From an uncultured Enterobacterales bacterium (GTDB lineage: Bacteria > Pseudomonadota > Gammaproteobacteria > Enterobacterales > CALYQQ01), in NCBI GenBank assembly GCA_945288535.1, contig CALYQQ010000007.1, positions 62,001-126,000 on the forward strand: a DNA stretch of 64,000 nt, in the 5' to 3' direction. This document shows positions 1 through 9,744 of this stretch, in pieces. Under the pieces are notes generated by a model that did not search any database, had not been told where the DNA came from, and saw nothing but the letters and a program-made list of their open reading frames with translations. Position 1 is the stretch's first letter; every line of letters begins with the position of its first letter. Position numbers and translations under genes: made by a program.

Positions 1-766
1 TACACGTTTTCCGATAATTGTGGGTAGTTCTCGATAAGACAGTTTGATAGGTAAAAGTTTTCTAGTATAAAGGGGTTCAATAGATGTGCTTTTGATCTTG
101 GTGTTAACTTTATGCTTGGTAAGCAATATTTATTAATTACTTAGAATAACAAGGATAGCTTCAATGTTATTAATACCTAACTGTTTCACGATTTCATCAA
201 CAATCATTAAAAAAATGACGGGTTTACTAAAATATTAAGTATTTCCTTATAGAAATAATCATAAACATCTTCGATTGTGTTTATTAATAAGTAATTCATT
301 ATTAACTATGCCTAGATAGAAGCTAAAAGAATAAAATTGAGTAATTAAGGCTAGTCTATTGACATATTTTATAAAAAAAGAAACTTAGGCGTTATATTAA
401 TAAGAAGTTTATACGAGTTGTTAAATATATTTTATAACCAGATAAAAGAATGCGGCAAAAAGACGTTTTAAAAAATTATATTATCACCCAAATATAGCAT
501 ATGTCGACATTCCTCTTTAAAGACGCTTATTATTCTATATAGATTTTTCTATTGTAGCAATAGAGAAAGTATGGAAGAATGTATAGCGAGTTATTATGCA
601 TACCAACTGGAATAATGAATATTTTCCAATGCGATAAATATAGAGTACGGAGCGTTTGCAGGTTGTTTTCTTTGTGGAATAGAAAGTAAAATAGACTTAC
701 TGTCTATGTCAACAATAACAGTATGTTCTATTTAGGGATGACAGTCGAATAATTTATTAAAATAAT
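1..766. other. AT-rich intergenic stretch, no gene seen
   Basis: No open reading frame with a plausible ribosome binding site or recognisable protein was found on either strand. The stretch is very AT-rich with frequent stops in all frames. It ends at the 3' end of a minus-strand tRNA-Ser. It could hold a decayed gene, but I see no recognisable remnant. Confidence 0.6.
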
Positions 767-854
767 TGGCGGAGGAGGTGAGATTCGAACTCACGGTGGG
801 TCACCCCACGGCGGTTTTCAAGACCGCTGCCTTCAGCCACTCGGCCACTCCTCC
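767..854 (-). tRNA. serT: tRNA-Ser (anticodon UGA)
   Basis: Read on the minus strand, the sequence starts GGAGGAGTGGCCGAG and ends CTCCTCCGCCA. This gives a seven-base-pair acceptor stem, a T arm with GTTCGAATC, a long class II variable arm (the GTGGGG...CCCAC hairpin) and an encoded CCA tail. The anticodon loop CTTGAAA carries TGA, so it reads UCA and related serine codons. The length of 88 nt with CCA is normal for tRNA-Ser. It stands alone in a gene-poor spacer; no integrase or attachment-site duplication was seen beside it. Confidence 0.97.
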
Positions 855-1662
855 GTAACGGCATGCACTATAAATCAGTGTGATTTAATTGTAAATACCT
901 TATGCGTTTATTTGCTTGAAAAAGCAGCAAATAAGGTGTGTTTGACTGAAATATACCCTAGAAGATTCGCTAATTGCTTTTTCTAATTGTTCATTGATAT
1001 GACTAAGTATCAACAATACTTAATGGCTAAGTGTACCAATGAAAAGAATATTATTAATAAATATAATTTACTTATCATAATGCTTTTATTTCTATTCTGC
1101 TTTTTGCCACTGTTATAAATAAAAGAAAGTAGCTAGATGATAGAGTTGACTCGGTAACACACTAAAAATAACAATAATTTTATAAATCACTTTTTCTTAT
1201 TCATAAAACAAAAAAGTAAGCAGCCTATTTATGATGCTGATTTATAAGCTAAGATAAACCATGCTTTCAAATGATAGAAAGTTGTTTTAAATTATTATGT
1301 TACCTAATGACATAATAATATGTTGTAAGTATGCTTATTGTTAATCTATTAACTAGTGTTATTGAATAGCTAATAAAAATAATGCTAATACAGGCTATCG
1401 TCAAATCAGAATAAGGAAATCTTATTAATGTTCATCTATAGCTTAAGATTACGCTATTTTTTCCCTTTATTTCTTGTTTTAAACGAAGTGGAAATAGCTC
1501 ATCCATGTTTATTTTTAGCAAATTCTTTCTATAACAAGACTATAAAAAATAATAATTTATAGCAATACCATCTTAAATAAGGAAAAGTTTATATTCATTA
1601 GCTATTCTTACTGTGTCACGTTATTTATTTAATAATCACTGAGGTGTTTTTAGGGGGAATAA
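855..1662. other. AT-rich intergenic stretch, no gene seen
   Basis: About 800 bases between the divergently oriented tRNA-Ser and the first protein gene. I see no credible coding region, only short AT-rich frames. The promoters of the two flanking genes must lie here, but none matches consensus well enough to call. Confidence 0.6.
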
Positions 1663-2670
1663 ATGATGAACTATGAAGTTAATGAATATTATTCAAAAAG
1701 GGTCTATTGGAGTAGCATCTTTGCGGGCGTTATTGCTGTTATCGCTATTTCCATTTTATTATCTATGCTTGCAACCAGTTTAGGCTTCTCAATGGTTGAG
1801 CCGCTTTCAGCTCATCCAGTAGAAGGGGTTGGTTCATCTGCTGTGGTTTGGGCGCTTTGTATATTAATCAGTCTCGCGTGTGGGGGGTTTTTGGCAGGGC
1901 GCTTAGTTTCTTCAAATGGGATGGTTCACGGTTTTTTAGTGTGGGCTACAACGCTAATTGTTGCTTTAATCTTTGGTAGCATGTTAATTTCTGGTATGTT
2001 GAGCATGACAGGAAGTGCTATTAGTTCTGTCGCGTCGGCAACAGGTAATATTGCTTCTGGAGCTACATCAATAGTGACAAACTCACTTCCTGATTTTACA
2101 GATAATGACGATAATATACTTGCTAATTTTATGGATAAAAATGATTCAAAAGAGATGCAGGACAATATTATGCGTGCATTACGGAAAAGTAACATTCCAT
2201 CTCTACAGCCAGAATTTTTACAAACACAATTACGTGATGCAAAAAATGACATTGGTGCAGCTGTTAAACAAATGGCATTAAAACCTGATGATTCTGATAC
2301 GATTTTACAAGATTTAACCAGTAAATTGAAACATCGTGGTGAAGCGATTACTAAAAATGTCGACCGTAATAGTGTAGTAAAAGCGTTGAGCGAGAATACT
2401 AATTATTCACAAAGTGAAATTAATCAAATTGCTGATAATATTATTGATGCAAAAAATAAAGCGTCTGCACAATTAAATGAACAGCTGAATAATCTTCAGC
2501 AAGGAATGCAACAATTTAAACAACAAGCACTGGTAACTGCTGACCAAACGGCTTCTACTTTAGCAAAATCAACGTTAGTGATCTTTTTTGCTTTATTACT
2601 TGGTTGTGTTGTTAGTTCTATTGCTGGCGCAATGGGAGCGAAGAAAAACAGAGTAAATGTAACACATTAA
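1663..2670 (+). CDS. Unrecognised multi-pass membrane protein with soluble middle domain
   Basis: The product (335 aa) has three hydrophobic segments in its first third (about residues 17-38, 57-80 and 86-112) and one near the C-terminus (about 303-325). Between them lies a polar, Gln/Asn/Lys-rich helical stretch (about 140-300) that looks coiled-coil-like and probably lies outside the bilayer. A GGGGG ribosome binding site precedes tandem ATG codons; the second, three bases later, is an equally good start. I do not recognise the family. It resembles in plan the poorly characterised enterobacterial membrane proteins with Gly/Ala-rich N-terminal helices. No operon partner is present. The function is unknown; an envelope role is only a guess from topology. 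Confidence 0.8.
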   Translation: MMNYEVNEYYSKRVYWSSIFAGVIAVIAISILLSMLATSLGFSMVEPLSAHPVEGVGSSAVVWALCILISLACGGFLAGRLVSSNGMVHGFLVWATTLIVALIFGSMLISGMLSMTGSAISSVASATGNIASGATSIVTNSLPDFTDNDDNILANFMDKNDSKEMQDNIMRALRKSNIPSLQPEFLQTQLRDAKNDIGAAVKQMALKPDDSDTILQDLTSKLKHRGEAITKNVDRNSVVKALSENTNYSQSEINQIADNIIDAKNKASAQLNEQLNNLQQGMQQFKQQALVTADQTASTLAKSTLVIFFALLLGCVVSSIAGAMGAKKNRVNVTH

Positions 2671-3234
2671 CTCAATAAAATCGTGACGCAAAAAGGTATA
2701 AATGTCAATGAGAAGATGTTTATGCCTTTTTATTTAGGCTAAAAACAGCATATTTTAACTTAATTGTAGTAGGAATAATTTAACTTAAATTGAATAGAAA
2801 TAAGATTGGTGTGACAGTTAATATTATAAAAAGCCGCGCATCAATGATGCGCGGACTGTGCGTTCTGAACATTTTCGATTATGCACTTAATTGTCTATCT
2901 TGTAAAGTATAATTTTCATAGGATAAATAAATTTTAATATATTCTATAGTGAGGTCAGATAACGACTAGTAACTTAAATATTATTAATATTTGACATTAT
3001 AATAGTTTAGATAATTAACATTTAATATAAATAGTTACGGTGTATAATATGACAAGATAAATTAGTTTTAGTCCCTAAAATAACACTAATCACATCTAAA
3101 AAGTGGATTAATATTCGTTCAAATAAATACTATATTTTTTAATAAGATTATTTTAACTGTCGTTTAATAGAAAACAGAAAATAAGTTTTATCTATCCAAC
3201 ATGATCTTTCTAAATAAAAACACAGGAAGTTGTT
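2671..3234. other. Intergenic spacer with orphan minus-strand terminator
   Basis: No protein gene is seen in this 564-base spacer. Apart from the GC-rich terminator hairpin at 2834-2854, there is a weak minus-strand promoter-like pair: TTAAAT (3020-3025) and TATAAT (2996-3001) with an 18-base spacer. Together they would delimit a transcript of about 160 nt. This is tentative. Confidence 0.4.
2834..2854 (-). terminator. GC-rich hairpin with T-tract, minus strand
   Basis: A perfect nine-base-pair stem (CCGCGCATC/GATGCGCGG) with a three-base loop is followed, on the minus strand only, by CTTTTTATAAT. This is a textbook Rho-independent terminator for minus-strand transcription, yet no minus-strand gene is found upstream of it before the 109-aa gene at 3235. 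It may end a small RNA or be a relic of a lost gene. Confidence 0.75.
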
Positions 3235-3564
3235 ATGAAAATACTATATTTTATTTTAATCTTGATTATTCCAGCTTGTTCTGTAAATGCCGCTTCGGCT
3301 AAAGCTCGTTGCCAAAGTGGTTTTGATTTTATTTATAGTGTATTAGTACTTAATACCGACTTAGAAAAAACTGTAAAGAATAGCATTGCTGAAGCAAGGG
3401 AATATGGCTATTTTGATGATAGCGATCATGAAATTCGAGAATATTTGATTAATTCTTTAGAAACAATAAAAAAAGATAAAAAAGCCTTACAAGCTATTAA
3501 AGATCTTCCTTATTTTTCAGAGAAGGCTTATATCAATGCTTGTCTTGGTAACCCACCACGTTAA
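3235..3564 (+). CDS. Small secreted (periplasmic) protein, unknown
   Basis: The 109-residue product begins with a typical Sec signal peptide: Lys at position 2, a hydrophobic core through about residue 15 and a probable cleavage after VNAAS near residue 20. The mature part is about 90 residues, mostly helical and charged, with two cysteines (CQSG near its start and NACLG near the end) that could form a disulphide. An AGGAAG ribosome binding site lies seven bases before the ATG. The family is not recognised. It stands alone, sharing a bidirectional hairpin terminator with the converging xthA. Confidence 0.75.
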   Translation: MKILYFILILIIPACSVNAASAKARCQSGFDFIYSVLVLNTDLEKTVKNSIAEAREYGYFDDSDHEIREYLINSLETIKKDKKALQAIKDLPYFSEKAYINACLGNPPR

Positions 3565-3594
3565 TTTCTTTTATAAAATATTTACATGATTTTG

Positions 3595-3636
3595 TTTAAC
3601 TATGGTATTACAGATTGAATTAATATCATAGTTAAA
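3595..3636. terminator. Bidirectional hairpin between small periplasmic gene and xthA
   Basis: A 15-base-pair inverted repeat (TTTAACTATGGTATT against AATATCATAGTTAAA, one G-T pair) with a 12-base loop lies between two convergent genes. Its position and strength fit a shared terminator, although neither side has a long T-tract. Confidence 0.55.
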
Positions 3637-3680
3637 TCTCATAAAGAATGTATTAGTTACATGCTATTGCACTATTAAAG

Positions 3681-4496
3681 CTATTCTTTAGTAAATACAA
3701 AATCCGCCCATATTGGCGCATGATCCGAAGGTTTTTCCATTGCTCTGATATTATATGCAATACCCGTTTCACGACAATACTGAGCAAGTGTTTTACTTGC
3801 TAACAAGAGATCGATTCTTAACCCCCGATTATTGAGAAAACCTTTTGAACGGTAGCTGAACCACGAAAACTGGTTATTAGTTTCTGGATGCTGTTGCCGA
3901 TACGTATCGATTAAACCCCAATCTAAAATACGTTGTAACCAGGCTCTTTCTTCTGGTAAAAATGAACAGATGCCTTCTTTCAACCATTGCTTCCTATTTT
4001 CTTCACCAATACCAATATCATTATCCTGAGGACTAATATTCATATCTCCCATAACAAGAATAAGCTTTTCAGGCGAAAGATGGGTTTCTAGATAGCTGTT
4101 TAGGTCGTGATAAAATTTCGCTTTTGCTGAAAATTTTGTTTCATGATAACGCGTCTCCCCCTGCGGAAAATAACCATTGATAACAGTAATAATACCTATT
4201 GGTGTAGGGTAATCAGCCATAATTAATCTATGTTGAGCAAATTCATCATCACTAGGAAAACCCTTTCTAATGTTTTGAGGTGGTAATTTACTCATCAGTG
4301 CTACACCATAATGTGCTTTTTGCCCATGATAGATCATATGATAGCCAAACGGACTGAGTGCATCGATTGGAAACATATCATCGTGAACTTTTGTTTCTTG
4401 TAATCCAATGATATCAGGTTGATATTGTTCAATAATAGCTTGAAATTGATGGATTCTGGCTCGTAGACTGTTAATATTAAAAGAGATAAATTTCAT
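3681..4496 (-). CDS. xthA: Exodeoxyribonuclease III
   Basis: Mg-dependent AP endonuclease and 3'-5' exonuclease of base excision repair. The 271-residue length matches E. coli XthA (268). Family motifs are in order: FNINSLRAR at the N-terminus, LQETKV with the metal-binding Glu, the HYGVAL segment, [17 protein letters not shown] with catalytic Asp/Asn, RIDLLLAS and the C-terminal [10 protein letters not shown] with the catalytic Asp-His pair. The start is MKFISFNIN, as in homologues. It is monocistronic, with purU upstream across a 630-base gene-free spacer. Confidence 0.97.
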   Translation of the reverse strand: MKFISFNINSLRARIHQFQAIIEQYQPDIIGLQETKVHDDMFPIDALSPFGYHMIYHGQKAHYGVALMSKLPPQNIRKGFPSDDEFAQHRLIMADYPTPIGIITVINGYFPQGETRYHETKFSAKAKFYHDLNSYLETHLSPEKLILVMGDMNISPQDNDIGIGEENRKQWLKEGICSFLPEERAWLQRILDWGLIDTYRQQHPETNNQFSWFSYRSKGFLNNRGLRIDLLLASKTLAQYCRETGIAYNIRAMEKPSDHAPIWADFVFTKE

Positions 4497-5126
4497 TAGG
4501 ATTCTTTATAGTTAATTGATAAACATGTTTGGTTAGACAAACTATTATGATTATTGAGTAGATAATAATCCAGTTGAGCTAAACAGTTGTGATATCCGGG
4601 ATGAACTAACAAAATATCAAGTTATTACAATTAGTACAATGATAACAATAGAATTAAAAATAACACAATAGCGGTTAAACGTTATTAGTTTACTAAGAAG
4701 CATTAGTCTTAATCATGTACTTTCTTATGTCTGTTAAAATGCGCATCGTTAATGCCGTATTACCAAAATATAAACAAATTAGAGCATTTTTTAATATCGA
4801 ACCTAGAATAATGATACTTTATACCAATAGACTAACGCATTATCGTAATCATTAGTTATGATAATAGAATAGGTTTTAAAGTAAACTAATTATTTTTATT
4901 AGTAAGAAACAATATAACATTAACTCGTCATTAAACCGGGTAAATGATAAAATGCGTTAATTTTTATATCAATCAGTTAATTAGATGAATAAATAATATT
5001 CATAATTATATATGTTATTGATGAGTTTTAGTCAGTAAAAACATTAAATTTATATGTATTAATAAACTATTCGATTTAATTATCGAATAAATGCATAAGC
5101 GACGTAGATAATGCAACTCTTTTTAT
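4497..5126. other. Gene-free spacer between purU and xthA
   Basis: Six hundred and thirty AT-rich bases between two minus-strand genes. I found no credible coding frame, RNA gene or strong hairpin. The xthA promoter must lie in the half next to 4497. Confidence 0.55.
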
Positions 5127-5960
5127 TTAAAGGATCACTGTACGATTATTATAAACAAATACGCGTTGAGATAATAAATAAAACAGTGCTTTACTTAATA
5201 CAATTTTTTCCACATCTCTCCCAGCACGCATCATATCTTCAGGTAAATACGAATGATCTACAGGAATAACATCTTGTACAATGATAGGGCCTTCATCTAA
5301 ATTATCATTTACAAAATGTGCGGTAGCACCGATGATTTTTACGCCACGTTGATAAGCTTGATGATAAGGACGAGCTCCAATAAAGGCAGGCAAAAAAGAG
5401 TGGTGAATATTAATAATTTTGTTTGAGTAACGAGAAACAAAATCAGGTGTTAAAATACGCATATATTTTGCTAAAATAAAATAATCTGGATTAATAGTAT
5501 CGATAATTTGAGTCACCATGATCTCGTGTTGTTGATGCGTTAATCCTTTATGGCTAATAAAATAAAAAGGAATATTAAATTTTTCAATTAAGGGTTGCAA
5601 GCTATCATAATTACTAATGACGGCGACAATATCTATATCTAAATCACCATATATACTTTTTATTAACAAATCACCTATACAGTGAGCTTCTTTAGTTACG
5701 GCGACTACAACTTTTTTTCGTGCAACAGTAATTAATTCTTGTTGCGATCCATCTGGTAATACATTATCAATATCTGCTAAAAAGGAATCATCATTAAATA
5801 CACCTTCGAGTTCTGTGCGCATAAAAAAAGAGTGTGTTTGATGATCAACAAATTCATTGTTTTGAATAATATTAAGTTGATGTTTGTAACAAACGGCGGT
5901 AATTTTGGCAATTAAACCTTTGGCATCATAACAGACAGTTCTTAATACTTTCTTTTGCAT
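5127..5960 (-). CDS. purU: Formyltetrahydrofolate deformylase
   Basis: Hydrolyses 10-formyl-THF to THF and formate, supplying formate for PurT and balancing one-carbon pools. The 277 residues show an N-terminal ACT domain (about 1-85; KVLRTVCYDAKGLIAKI) and a formyltransferase-fold catalytic domain. The latter carries the conserved NIHHSFLPAFIGARPYHQAY block, IIGATAHFVNDNLDEGPII with its catalytic Asp, and the C-terminal QRVFVYNNRTVIL. Length and both ends match E. coli PurU (280 aa). It lies 96 nt downstream of ychJ on the same strand, the E. coli order. Confidence 0.97.
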   Translation of the reverse strand: MQKKVLRTVCYDAKGLIAKITAVCYKHQLNIIQNNEFVDHQTHSFFMRTELEGVFNDDSFLADIDNVLPDGSQQELITVARKKVVVAVTKEAHCIGDLLIKSIYGDLDIDIVAVISNYDSLQPLIEKFNIPFYFISHKGLTHQQHEIMVTQIIDTINPDYFILAKYMRILTPDFVSRYSNKIINIHHSFLPAFIGARPYHQAYQRGVKIIGATAHFVNDNLDEGPIIVQDVIPVDHSYLPEDMMRAGRDVEKIVLSKALFYLLSQRVFVYNNRTVIL

Positions 5961-6056
5961 AGGTCATATCCTCCAACTTAATGAGTTGTTAGAAATAGTA
6001 TTTTATTCAACGTCGTTACTTAGCAATAACGCTATTATTTTGTTTTAATGTTATAT

Positions 6057-6524
6057 TCAAATCCCACAGCATTTTTTGTATTTTTTCTTGGAGCCACATG
6101 GACATAAACTATTACGCTTGGTAATAGGATAATGCCCTTCGATATAATACCATTTATTCTCTATTTTTTTAAAATAGGATCTTTCATGCAATGTCTCTGC
6201 TACATGAGTTTTTTTATTTATATAGTGAGCAATAAATTCAACTTCATCATATTCAATTAATGATGCGTTGGCACCTGAATCAATAATAATAAGATTTGTC
6301 CATTGAAACTGCTCACAACTTTTTTTGACATTCTCATATAATGCCAATTTAGGTATATTGCTATCCCAGGTTGCTAATAAATAAGAAATATTTTTTTCTT
6401 TATAAGCACAATAACGAGAACGCATTAATGTTAATGCTGTAGGCGCACATTTATGTTGGTGTAAGAATGGATAGCAGCAATCCACATAATTTTTGTTACT
6501 ACCACATAAACAATGGGTCGGCAT
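6057..6524 (-). CDS. ychJ: YchJ family SEC-C motif protein (UPF0225)
   Basis: A 155-residue protein with two zinc-binding SEC-C-like motifs framing an NTF2-like middle domain. The N-terminal motif is CLCGSNKNYVDCC and the C-terminal one CPCGSKKKYKKCC. The central LMRSRYCAY and RSYFKKIENKWYYIEG segments are diagnostic of YchJ. The biochemical role is not established; related SEC-C motifs in SecA bind zinc and ribosomal partners. It is transcribed toward purU and divergently from galU. The rssA-rssB pair found between ychJ and galU in E. coli is absent. Confidence 0.93.
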   Translation of the reverse strand: MPTHCLCGSNKNYVDCCYPFLHQHKCAPTALTLMRSRYCAYKEKNISYLLATWDSNIPKLALYENVKKSCEQFQWTNLIIIDSGANASLIEYDEVEFIAHYINKKTHVAETLHERSYFKKIENKWYYIEGHYPITKRNSLCPCGSKKKYKKCCGI

Positions 6525-6667
6525 AATGCTTCCTTAAATAATTTACGCTAGTGTGACTTTAAGTTAACTCATTAAGTCGTAATATAAAAGTTTGATATAC
6601 AATGGGGCTATTATGTATTATTTGCCTCATTTACTCTATTTTATCTTTATTATTATCGAGAAATAAT

Positions 6668-7567
6668 ATGTCAAAGCGTCAAAATCAAGTTCGTAAAGCG
6701 ATTATTCCGGTAGCAGGTTTAGGCACTAGAATGTTACCTGCGACCAAAGCAATTCCAAAAGAGATGCTTCCTTTAGTAGATAAACCGCTTATTCAATATG
6801 TAGTTAATGAATGTATTGAAGCAGGTATTAATGAAATTGTTTTAGTTACGCACTCCTCCAAAAATTCAATAGAAAATCATTTCGATACCAGCTTTGAATT
6901 AGAAGCTATTTTAGAGAAGCGCGTTAAACGACAGCTATTAGCCGAAGTGCAAGCAATATGCCCTAAGCATGTGACTATTATGCATGTTCGTCAAGGACTC
7001 GCAAAAGGGCTAGGGCATGCTATTTTATGTGCACAACCACTTATTGGAATGAATTCATTTGCCGTTGTATTACCTGATGTCATTATTGATGAATATCACT
7101 CTAATTTAAAAAAGGATAATTTAAGTGAAATGTTACAACGTTTTAATGAAAGTGGGCATGGACAAGTCATGGTGGAGTCAGTACCTGAATATGAAGTATC
7201 ACAATATGGTATTGTTGACTGTAAAGGACATAAACTTATACCAGGGGAGAGCATTGAAATGGTTAATGTTATTGAAAAACCAGAAATAGAAGAAGCTCCA
7301 TCCAATTTAGCTATTGTTGGCCGTTATATCCTTCCTGCTGATATTTGGCCATTATTAGCGAAGACCCCACCTGGTGCTGGCGATGAAATACAGTTAACGG
7401 ATGCTATAGCCTTACTTATGCAAAATAATCGTGTTGAGGCTTATCATTTGAAAGGAAAAAGCCATGACTGTGGTAATAAATTGGGTTATATGAAAGCATT
7501 TGTTGAATATGCGCTACGACATCCAGAATTAGGTAATGAATTTCATCATTGGTTAACACAGTTATAA
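6668..7567 (+). CDS. galU: UTP-glucose-1-phosphate uridylyltransferase
   Basis: Makes UDP-glucose from UTP and glucose-1-phosphate for LPS core, galactose metabolism and osmoprotection. The nucleotidyltransferase signature [23 protein letters not shown] is close to the N-terminus, followed by PLIQYVVNE, the LPDVIIDEY metal site and VIEKP. The reading frame extends 22 codons upstream, but those codons encode a hydrophobic stretch absent from the family. I place the start at [11 protein letters not shown], giving 299 residues (E. coli 302). A hairpin with a T-tract follows the gene. Confidence 0.96.
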   Translation: MSKRQNQVRKAIIPVAGLGTRMLPATKAIPKEMLPLVDKPLIQYVVNECIEAGINEIVLVTHSSKNSIENHFDTSFELEAILEKRVKRQLLAEVQAICPKHVTIMHVRQGLAKGLGHAILCAQPLIGMNSFAVVLPDVIIDEYHSNLKKDNLSEMLQRFNESGHGQVMVESVPEYEVSQYGIVDCKGHKLIPGESIEMVNVIEKPEIEEAPSNLAIVGRYILPADIWPLLAKTPPGAGDEIQLTDAIALLMQNNRVEAYHLKGKSHDCGNKLGYMKAFVEYALRHPELGNEFHHWLTQL

Positions 7568-7584
7568 ATAATATTACTATAATG

Positions 7585-7609
7585 TATCATTACCTTAATG
7601 ATAGTTTTT
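7585..7609 (+). terminator. galU terminator
   Basis: An eight-base-pair stem (TATCATTA/TAATGATA) with a three-base loop is followed by GTTTTTA, 18 bases after the galU stop. The stem is AT-only but the layout is that of an intrinsic terminator. Confidence 0.65.
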
Positions 7610-7981
7610 AATTCTGTTATCAACATTATATTTTTCATTGGTAATAAGTCATCAATTGCATTTTATTCTTATGATAAAGGAACATTAACCAGAATTGTTA
7701 TTATTTAAATGTGTGGTATGTCTTATCTTTCATTAATACTATCGCACATTAAATATTAATGTGTGATTTGTTAATCAATATCTAGGATAAAGAGCATTAT
7801 TATACTTAAATAAGTATAATGACTTGATGGCGGGGTGCGAATACATGTATAACATCTAATTTAAATAATTAAGGCAGAGAACAAAATAAACTATATCTAT
7901 CGGTAATTATCTGAGTGATGGATATAAACAACTCCCGTTATATCCATCACAAAGACATATGTATTATGTCAGAGAGTACAA
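7610..7981. other. galU-hns convergent spacer with palindromes
   Basis: No gene was found. The spacer holds a 22-base palindrome at 7799-7820 (ATTATACTTA, AA, TAAGTATAAT) and the hns-side hairpin at 7915-7950. Convergent genes on both sides suggest these are transcript ends rather than operators. Confidence 0.5.
7915..7950 (-). terminator. Hairpin downstream of hns
   Basis: A 13-base-pair perfect inverted repeat (GTGATGGATATAA / TTATATCCATCAC) with a ten-base loop lies 31 bases past the hns stop. No marked T-tract follows on the minus strand, so it may act as a 3'-end stabiliser rather than a strong terminator. Confidence 0.5.
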
Positions 7982-8389
7982 TTAGATTAGGAAATCATCT
8001 AATGATTTGCCTTCACTCATTGCTTTCTTTATAACAGCAGGTGTTCTACCTTGACCGGTCCATGTCTTAGCTTCACCATTTTCATCAATATAACTATATT
8101 TAGCTGGACGAGCTGCTCTTTTAGATTTTGCAGCTAATTTAGCAGCGCTACCTCCACCTTGTAATAACTCATTAATATCAATGCCATCTGCCATTAACAT
8201 TTCACGGTATTGTTGTAACTTACGAGCGCGTTCTTCCTGTTCTTCCTGAGCTGCACGAATTTCTTCCCGACGTTCAGTTACCACTACTTCAAATTTTTCC
8301 AACATTTCTTCAAGTATTTCTACTGGATATTCTCTTGCTTGGGCTCGTAGGGTACGAATGTTATTTAAAACTTTTAAAGCGTCACTCAT
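7982..8389 (-). CDS. hns: Nucleoid-associated silencer H-NS
   Basis: A global repressor that coats AT-rich, often horizontally acquired DNA. The 135 residues (E. coli 137) show the N-terminal oligomerisation helices ([31 protein letters not shown]) and a Lys/Ala-rich linker (about 88-97). The C-terminal DNA-binding domain carries the [15 protein letters not shown] hook, including the Gln-Gly-Arg AT-hook-like motif. In this AT-rich genome its targets would be widespread, including the cassette at 35-41.7 kb. The tdk gene that follows hns in E. coli is missing. Confidence 0.98.
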   Translation of the reverse strand: MSDALKVLNNIRTLRAQAREYPVEILEEMLEKFEVVVTERREEIRAAQEEQEERARKLQQYREMLMADGIDINELLQGGGSAAKLAAKSKRAARPAKYSYIDENGEAKTWTGQGRTPAVIKKAMSEGKSLDDFLI

Positions 8390-9683
8390 TGTTTTTCATC
8401 TCAAAATTTATAATGAAGGATATAATATTATTAATTACCACTTAATAATAGAATGCTAGTTTATTTAATGCAATAGGTTATTTATAAACAAATTAGAAAT
8501 AAATATACTTTAATTATACAACATAAATCAATTTTAGAAATATTCTCGAACATTTATTAATCATTCATAAACTATGGTTAAATTATTTTATAATAATTTT
8601 TATAATTATATTGAACCTATATGAAAAATTGTTGTCAGACTCCGTTTATATTTTATTCGGTTATATTATAAATTAATTTGACCGTGATTGATTTTTTCTA
8701 ATATAAAGCGTATTAAGACGAATTTTAATCATTTTGTTTTATAATTAATCTAATTTGTTTTATTGAAAATTAACTTTAATATATCGTTACAATTTCATGA
8801 AGAGAGTAAAAATTATTATTATTTGCATTAGTATGATGATTGATGAACTAAAATGTATCATCAAATAATAAAATTATTTTATTTTTATTTTAAAGAACGT
8901 GATACAAAAAAGAATTACATAAATAAATTTAAGTTATGTTCTACGCGTTATTCTTTATTCGTTATCTTTCCATTAGTTATACCGTTGTAAGTCGCAGGCA
9001 ATAGAAAAGCGTTTATTGGTTATCTAAAATGTTTAATACTATCATTTTTCATGCACAGTCAGACTAAATTTATGGTGGTTATTTATATATTATTTATAAT
9101 AAATATTCGCAATACTTATTTACAATATAAGCTATTCAGAAAAATTACTAGATCAATAACTATTAAAAATTAACCCAAATAACCTTCTTTTATATTATCA
9201 AATACTAGGTATTTTGGTTATGTATATTGGATATAGTCATCCACGATAAATAAAAATACAGAAAGTATTAATGTTCAATTTTGCTACTAATAGTAATAAT
9301 AATTTAACCAATATTAATATTTTGATTATCACTATTACAGTTTAAATTAAATAGTTGTTTTTTTAATGAACAAATAAAGTGAATTATTCAAAATAACTTA
9401 TAGCGATTACAAATATAAAAATTTCTTAAAAGGTTGAAATGAAATTTTGCAAAAGACTTATAGAATTATAATGTCGTTGTTATTTTAATGACTTTTTTAT
9501 GAACAAGTAATACAGCTAAGTTATTTTAAAATATTTTTAATTATTAATATATGTGTTAATTTGTAACAAAAGAATGCAGGTTTAGTATTTTTTTATCAGA
9601 AAAAGTTTAAAAAATATTAACGAATAAATTAATAAAATACGATGTAATAAAGTGACGGGTTAGTGTATAAAAACTTCATAATA
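8390..9683. other. 1.3-kb gene-free AT-rich spacer where tdk would be
   Basis: Between hns and adhE, E. coli carries thymidine kinase (tdk). Here I find no frame resembling Tdk (no phosphate-loop near an N-terminus, no zinc-cysteine pairs) and no other gene. The sequence is extremely AT-rich with runs of A and T, as expected of H-NS-bound promoter DNA or an eroded gene. Confidence 0.55.
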
Positions 9684-9714
9684 AATAAGCCTGCTTTTAT
9701 TAAACAGGCTTATT
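9684..9714 (-). terminator. adhE terminator
   Basis: A ten-base-pair perfect stem (AATAAGCCTG / CAGGCTTATT) with an 11-base loop lies about 30 bases beyond the adhE stop codon. On the minus strand it is followed by the AT-rich run TATTATGAAGTTTTTATAC. Confidence 0.7.
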
Positions 9715-9744
9715 AGATTGAACGATAAAATAACGAAGTAACTT

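Noticed and set aside
1926-2252. A 108-codon minus-strand frame inside the first membrane-protein gene
   Set aside because: It is antisense to a gene with a good ribosome binding site and shows no recognisable domain; a shadow frame.
7799-7820. The 22-base palindrome as a regulatory operator
   Set aside because: It lies between the 3' ends of two convergent genes, is AT-only apart from one G/C pair per arm, and is more likely a transcript-end structure.
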